Positions 13,792 through 16,693 of a stretch of DNA of 16,693 nucleotides are shown piece after piece; positions within the stretch are counted from its first letter, which is position 1; the number at the start of each line of letters is the position of its first letter. Under the pieces are notes generated by a model. That model saw nothing but the letters and a program-made list of their open reading frames with translations, was not told where the DNA came from and ran no database searches. The stretch is taken from positions 1-16,693 of the forward strand of contig JAJPXR010000151.1 in NCBI GenBank assembly GCA_021205375.1, in the 5' to 3' direction. The stretch is from Clostridiales bacterium. GTDB lineage: Bacteria > Bacillota > Clostridia > Oscillospirales > Oscillospiraceae. Position numbers and translations under genes: made by a program.

Positions 13792-14835
13792 TTACACTGC
13801 GCCAGTCATAGCCTTCAGCACGGTCTTTTCATCCTCGTTGAGGGTGTTCTGCATCTTCAGGCCCTCTTCCATGTCGATGTCGGTGATGCCGCCGTGCTGG
13901 TGAACGATGACCCGGTTGGTTTTGCCGTTGGCCAGGGCCTCCACCGCGAAGTAGCCCATGCGGGTGGCGGTGACACGGTCACGAGCGGAGGGCGCGCCGC
14001 CCCGCTGAATGTGGCCCAGTACGGTGACACGGGGGTCCAGGCCCAGCTCGCTGCGGATCAGGTCGGCCACCTGTTGACCGGCACTGCCGTTGCCCACCAC
14101 TTCGTTGTCCAGGCTGCCGTCGGCCTTGCGCTTTGCGCCTTCGGCCACCACCACCATGAAGTTGGTGCGGCCTGCCAGACGAGCGGCGCGGATCTTTTCG
14201 GCTACATCATCCTCAAAGTCCCAAGGCTCTTCGGGCACCAGAACGGCGGTGGCGCCGGTGGCGATGCCCACATACAGGGCCAGGTTGCCCGCCCGGTGGC
14301 CCATGACCTCGATGACGGAGCAGCGCTCGTGAGACTGCATGGTGTCGCGGATGCGGTCGATGCACTCAATGGCGGTGTTGGCGGCGGTGTCGTAGCCGAT
14401 GCAGTAGTGGCTGCACCCGATGTCATTGTCGATGGTGCCGGGGATGCCCACCACGGAGATGGGATGCTCACGGGCCAGGGCCAGCGCGCCGGCGAAGGTG
14501 CCGTCGCCGCCGATGGCGACGATGCCGTCCAACCCCAACAGCTTGCAGGTGCGATAGGCCAGTTTGCGCCCTTCCACCGTGCGGAACTCGTCGCTGCGGG
14601 CGGTGTACAGGATGGTGCCGCCCCGGTTGATGATATGGGCCACATCAGCGGTGGTCATGTGGAATACGTCGCCGTTGATGAGGCCGCTCCAGCCCCGGCG
14701 GATGCCCACCACGTCGATGCCGCGGTAAATGGCGGCGCGAACCACCGCACGGACTGCCGCGTTCATACCAGGGGCGTCGCCGCCGGAGGTCAGCACGCCG
14801 ATGCGTCTGACTGCGTTTTTGACTTCTGCTGCCAT
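13792..14835 (-). CDS. pfkA: ATP-dependent 6-phosphofructokinase
   Basis: 347 residues. It phosphorylates fructose 6-phosphate to fructose 1,6-bisphosphate, the committed step of glycolysis. TSGGDAPGMNAAVRA is at 16-30, GGDGT at 109-113, and the catalytic PGTIDND at 132-138 with Asp136. Gly in GGDGT, rather than the second Asp of PPi-dependent enzymes, indicates ATP use. The substrate motif usually written MGRxxG is MGHRAG (178-183), so the Arg that contacts fructose 6-phosphate (Arg171 in the Escherichia coli enzyme) is His180. It is slightly longer than the 320-residue bacterial norm at both ends. ATG 14835 follows GAGGT at 8 bp. Single gene with its own promoter and terminator. Confidence 0.95.
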   Translation of the reverse strand: MAAEVKNAVRRIGVLTSGGDAPGMNAAVRAVVRAAIYRGIDVVGIRRGWSGLINGDVFHMTTADVAHIINRGGTILYTARSDEFRTVEGRKLAYRTCKLLGLDGIVAIGGDGTFAGALALAREHPISVVGIPGTIDNDIGCSHYCIGYDTAANTAIECIDRIRDTMQSHERCSVIEVMGHRAGNLALYVGIATGATAVLVPEEPWDFEDDVAEKIRAARLAGRTNFMVVVAEGAKRKADGSLDNEVVGNGSAGQQVADLIRSELGLDPRVTVLGHIQRGGAPSARDRVTATRMGYFAVEALANGKTNRVIVHQHGGITDIDMEEGLKMQNTLNEDEKTVLKAMTGAV

Positions 14836-14872
14836 AAGAAATACCTCGCTTCTTCCTTAGAATAACGGTTTT

Positions 14873-14894
14873 GCGTGGAGCACTGCCTCCACGC
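14873..14894 (-). promoter_or_regulatory. 5'-end stem-loop in the pfkA leader
   Basis: GCGTGGAG (14873-14880) and CTCCACGC (14887-14894) form a perfect 8-bp stem around a 6-base loop. The inferred transcript start is near 14898, so the mRNA begins with this stem, an arrangement known to protect transcripts from 5'-end decay. Confidence 0.55.
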
Positions 14895-14904
14895 CTGCCT
14901 CATT

Positions 14905-14933
14905 ATTTTACCGCAGGAAAGTTTTTCTGGCAA
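14905..14933 (-). promoter_or_regulatory. Sigma-A promoter for pfkA
   Basis: On the minus strand, -35 TTGCCA (14928-14933), 17-bp spacer, -10 TAAAAT (14905-14910). Confidence 0.7.
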
Positions 14934-15003
14934 GGGGATGGAGAGTCGGCGTTTTTCCTCTTTTTTATTCGGTAAAATGCAAATATAACCGGTAATGTGC
15001 CCA

Positions 15004-15024
15004 ATTTCATTGAAATATATTTCA
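15004..15024. promoter_or_regulatory. Overlapping TTTCA/TGAAA palindromes upstream of pfkA
   Basis: ATTTCA (15004-15009), one base, TGAAAT (15011-15016) make one odd-centred palindrome. TGAAATATATTTCA (15011-15024) makes a second, perfect 14-bp one sharing the middle half-site. They lie in a 200-bp AT-rich gap after the CCA enzyme gene, about 70 bp before the pfkA -35 box. The rest of the gap (14934-15098) holds only AT-rich sequence. Confidence 0.4.
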
Positions 15025-15098
15025 TATCGAAGAAAATTTACGCGTTTTTTTCTCCGAAGTTTATAACACTTTTCAAAAAGAACAACATTTGACCTGTT

Positions 15099-16475
15099 TT
15101 ACTGCTCTTTGTTCTTGTTCCGGTTGCGGTGCGGTTGGCCGCTCTGTTGCAGCGTGAGAAGGGCGTCCAGCAGTGCCTGACGCTGGTTGGGGAGCCGTTC
15201 CTCCACCACCGCGTCCAGCAGGGTGTTCAGCGTTGCCCCCAGCTCCGGCCCGGCGGGGTAGCCCAGGGCCAGCAGGTCTTTGCCCGACACAGCCAGGTCT
15301 TTGAGGGTGAAACAGGCGTCCTCCGCCAGCAGCTCTTCTAAAATGCGTTCCCCCTCCGCCAGACCGTCCAGCTTCTGGGGCAGGGTGGCGGGGCTTTGCG
15401 CCCGTGCATCAGCATACATCACCCGGAACAGCAGCCGGGCGTTTTCCTCTCCAATGCTGGCCAGCATCCGCCGGACAGACCGCCGGGTAAACACCCGCAC
15501 CCGGTCGTGCCATTCGATAAGCGTTAAAATGGTGTCCCGGCTCCGGTTGTCACAATGGAACCGGGTCAGGATGTCCGTGGCGATTTTGACGCTTTCCGCC
15601 GGGTGGCCGTGGAAGTGGCCCACGCCGTTCTCATCCTGGCTGAAACAACGGGGTTTCCCCGCGTCGTGGAAGAGCATGGTCAGGCCCAGCAGCGGGTCCC
15701 CCGCCACCTGGCCCACAGCGTGGCAGGTGTGGCCCCACACGTCATAACAGTGGTGAGGGTTGTGCTGGGGGTGGTCAAACATGGGGACCAGCTCCGGCAT
15801 GACGGCCCCAAAAGGTTCCCGGTAGTCCAGCAGCAGTTGCTCTGCGCCCTTTCCGGCGAGAAAGCCCTTCAGCTCTGTAAAAATCCGCTCCCCGGAGACG
15901 AATTGCAACAATTCTGACTGTTGGCGGATGGCGGCGGCGGTGCGTGGCTCGATTTGGAACCCGTACCGGCTGGCGAAGCGCAGCCCCCGCAGGATGCGCA
16001 GGCCGTCCTCCTGGAATCGGAGGGCAGGTTCTCCCACGCAGCGAATGATCCCTGCATCCAGGTCAGACTGACCGCCGAAGGGGTCCACAAGCCCGCGGGC
16101 CGGGTGGTAGGCCATGGCGTTGATTGTGAAATCCCGCCGGGCCAAGTCCTCCTCCAGGCTGCGGACAAAACGCACCCCGTCCGGGTGGCGGTGGTCGTGG
16201 TAAGGGCCGTCCGTCCGGTAGGTGGTGATCTCATACCCCCGGCCATCCAGCATCAGCAGGACGGTGCCGTGTTTCAGCCCCACCGTATGAATTTTGCACT
16301 GGGGGAAGCACGCCATGACCTCCTGGGGCAGGGCAGAGGTGCAGATGTCCCAGTCCTCCGGCGTTCGGCCCAGCAGGGCGTCCCGCACACAGCCTCCCAC
16401 GGCATACGCCTCATACCCGGCTGCGTTCAGCCGGTCAATGATACAGGCTACATTTTCCGGAAGCGGTATGGACAT
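15099..16475 (-). CDS. cca: CCA tRNA nucleotidyltransferase (class II, with HD domain)
   Basis: 458 residues. It adds or repairs the 3' CCA end of tRNAs from CTP and ATP. The nucleotidyltransferase head has GGCVRD (27-32), the metal-binding DWD (Asp41, Asp43), the flexible-loop motif RRDFTINAMA (113-122) and the template motif EDGLRILR (156-163), which in class II enzymes reads incoming bases. The C-terminal part carries an HD phosphohydrolase domain with FHDAGKP (His270, Asp271) and GHFHGHP. That domain is found in Escherichia-type Cca and in many Clostridia, so 2',3'-cyclic phosphatase or phosphodiesterase activity is plausible. CC-only or A-only specificity cannot be excluded from sequence. 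ATG 16475 follows AAAGGGGG. No clear promoter is seen upstream. Confidence 0.92.
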   Translation of the reverse strand: MSIPLPENVACIIDRLNAAGYEAYAVGGCVRDALLGRTPEDWDICTSALPQEVMACFPQCKIHTVGLKHGTVLLMLDGRGYEITTYRTDGPYHDHRHPDGVRFVRSLEEDLARRDFTINAMAYHPARGLVDPFGGQSDLDAGIIRCVGEPALRFQEDGLRILRGLRFASRYGFQIEPRTAAAIRQQSELLQFVSGERIFTELKGFLAGKGAEQLLLDYREPFGAVMPELVPMFDHPQHNPHHCYDVWGHTCHAVGQVAGDPLLGLTMLFHDAGKPRCFSQDENGVGHFHGHPAESVKIATDILTRFHCDNRSRDTILTLIEWHDRVRVFTRRSVRRMLASIGEENARLLFRVMYADARAQSPATLPQKLDGLAEGERILEELLAEDACFTLKDLAVSGKDLLALGYPAGPELGATLNTLLDAVVEERLPNQRQALLDALLTLQQSGQPHRNRNKNKEQ

Positions 16476-16494
16476 GGGAAGCCCCCTTTCTCTT

Positions 16495-16529
16495 AATGTG
16501 CAATGTGCAATTTACAATGGGCAATGACC
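16495..16529. repeat. Five tandem degenerate heptamers, AAT[GT]NNC
   Basis: Five contiguous 7-base units start at 16495, 16502, 16509, 16516 and 16523. All begin AAT and end C, and the first two are identical (AATGTGC). This is the left arm of the inverted-repeat element at 16497-16641. Confidence 0.65.
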
Positions 16530-16641
16530 GGGTTTGCAGCCATATTCGCTGCCAAAAAGCAGACGAAAAACAGGATGCGTCCCTCGCCGCAGAGCGACGG
16601 GAGAAGGCTGGTTTTCCTCATAATTGTACATTGCAAATTGC
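16497..16641. mobile_element. Small MITE-like inverted-repeat element (candidate)
   Basis: Arms of 20 bases match when one is inverted: 16500-16519 against 16641-16622, with 17 of 20 bases identical. The element is about 145 bp, non-coding, and flanked by TAA at 16494-16496 and 16642-16644, which could be a target duplication. The right arm is itself three inverted heptamers (16619-16639). The interior includes a short GCAGC/GCTGC stem. No transposase is present, so if mobile it would move in trans. Confidence 0.4.
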
Positions 16642-16681
16642 TAAGGAACCTCTGATTAAATCTCACGCATCCCCCGAAATA

Positions 16682-16690
16682 TGCTATAAT
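16682..16690 (+). promoter_or_regulatory. Extended -10 promoter reading out of the window
   Basis: TGC followed by perfect TATAAT (16685-16690), with no clear -35 at 17 bp. It probably serves a gene beyond the right edge. Confidence 0.45.
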
Positions 16691-16693
16691 AGA

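Noticed and set aside
15003..15017. CodY box upstream of pfkA
   Set aside because: At least five mismatches to AATTTTCWGAAAATT; the palindrome geometry differs.
1..16693. CRISPR array, tRNA, rRNA or prophage/defence island
   Set aside because: No regularly spaced repeats with unique spacers, no cloverleaf-like sequences, and no phage or restriction genes were recognised.

Overview
The window is about 58% GC by eye. It carries typical chromosomal Bacillota genes with strong AGGAGG-type ribosome binding sites and sigma-A promoters of the TTGACA/TATAAT type. The mix of GC content, serC-serA with a short ACT-type SerA, an ATP-type PfkA, BspA-like leucine-rich repeats and a DUF2201-type VWA protein suggests a high-GC gut member of the Clostridia, close to Oscillospiraceae such as Flavonifractor or Lawsonibacter. 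This assignment is inference from sequence style; no phylogenetic test was possible. I see no rRNA, tRNA, CRISPR array, phage module or intact transposase.

Layout, left to right. 1-193: intergenic, with two GC-rich hairpins and a heptamer repeat. 194-2708 (minus): a two-gene operon of a leucine-rich-repeat protein followed by a VWA/metallopeptidase-like protein. 2888-3865 (plus): a serine alpha/beta hydrolase, whose stop codon overlaps that of a convergent shikimate-kinase-like P-loop kinase (3862-4371, minus). 4538-5992 (plus): a two-domain chromate-transporter family protein. 6165-7049 (minus): a HAD phosphatase, divergent from a Nit2-type amidase (7217-8011, plus). 8091-8828 (minus): a sirtuin, convergent with the amidase across a shared terminator and divergent from an SPFH membrane protein plus ribbon-helix-helix regulator operon (9010-10233, plus). 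10301-12581 (minus): serC-serA. 12892-13659 (plus): a NYN/LOTUS ribonuclease-like protein. 13792-14835 (minus): pfkA. 15099-16475 (minus): CCA-adding enzyme. 16476-16693: intergenic, holding a small inverted-repeat element and a promoter that points out of the window.

The genes are mostly housekeeping: glycolysis (PfkA), serine synthesis from 3-phosphoglycerate (SerA, SerC), tRNA end maturation, amide and protein deacylation. The more unusual content is non-coding or regulatory. The main items are a structured serC leader with two hairpins sharing near-identical 9-nt loops and a stem that can mask the ribosome binding site; degenerate 7-bp-phased repeats at several intergenic sites, one forming the arms of a 145-bp MITE-like element and one supplying a promoter -35 box; and a palindrome over the SPFH promoter that the operon's own ribbon-helix-helix protein may bind. 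The main protein-level oddities are a shikimate kinase homologue lacking the usual shikimate-binding arginine, a VWA/LRR pair without its expected ATPase, and a PfkA with MGH in place of MGR.
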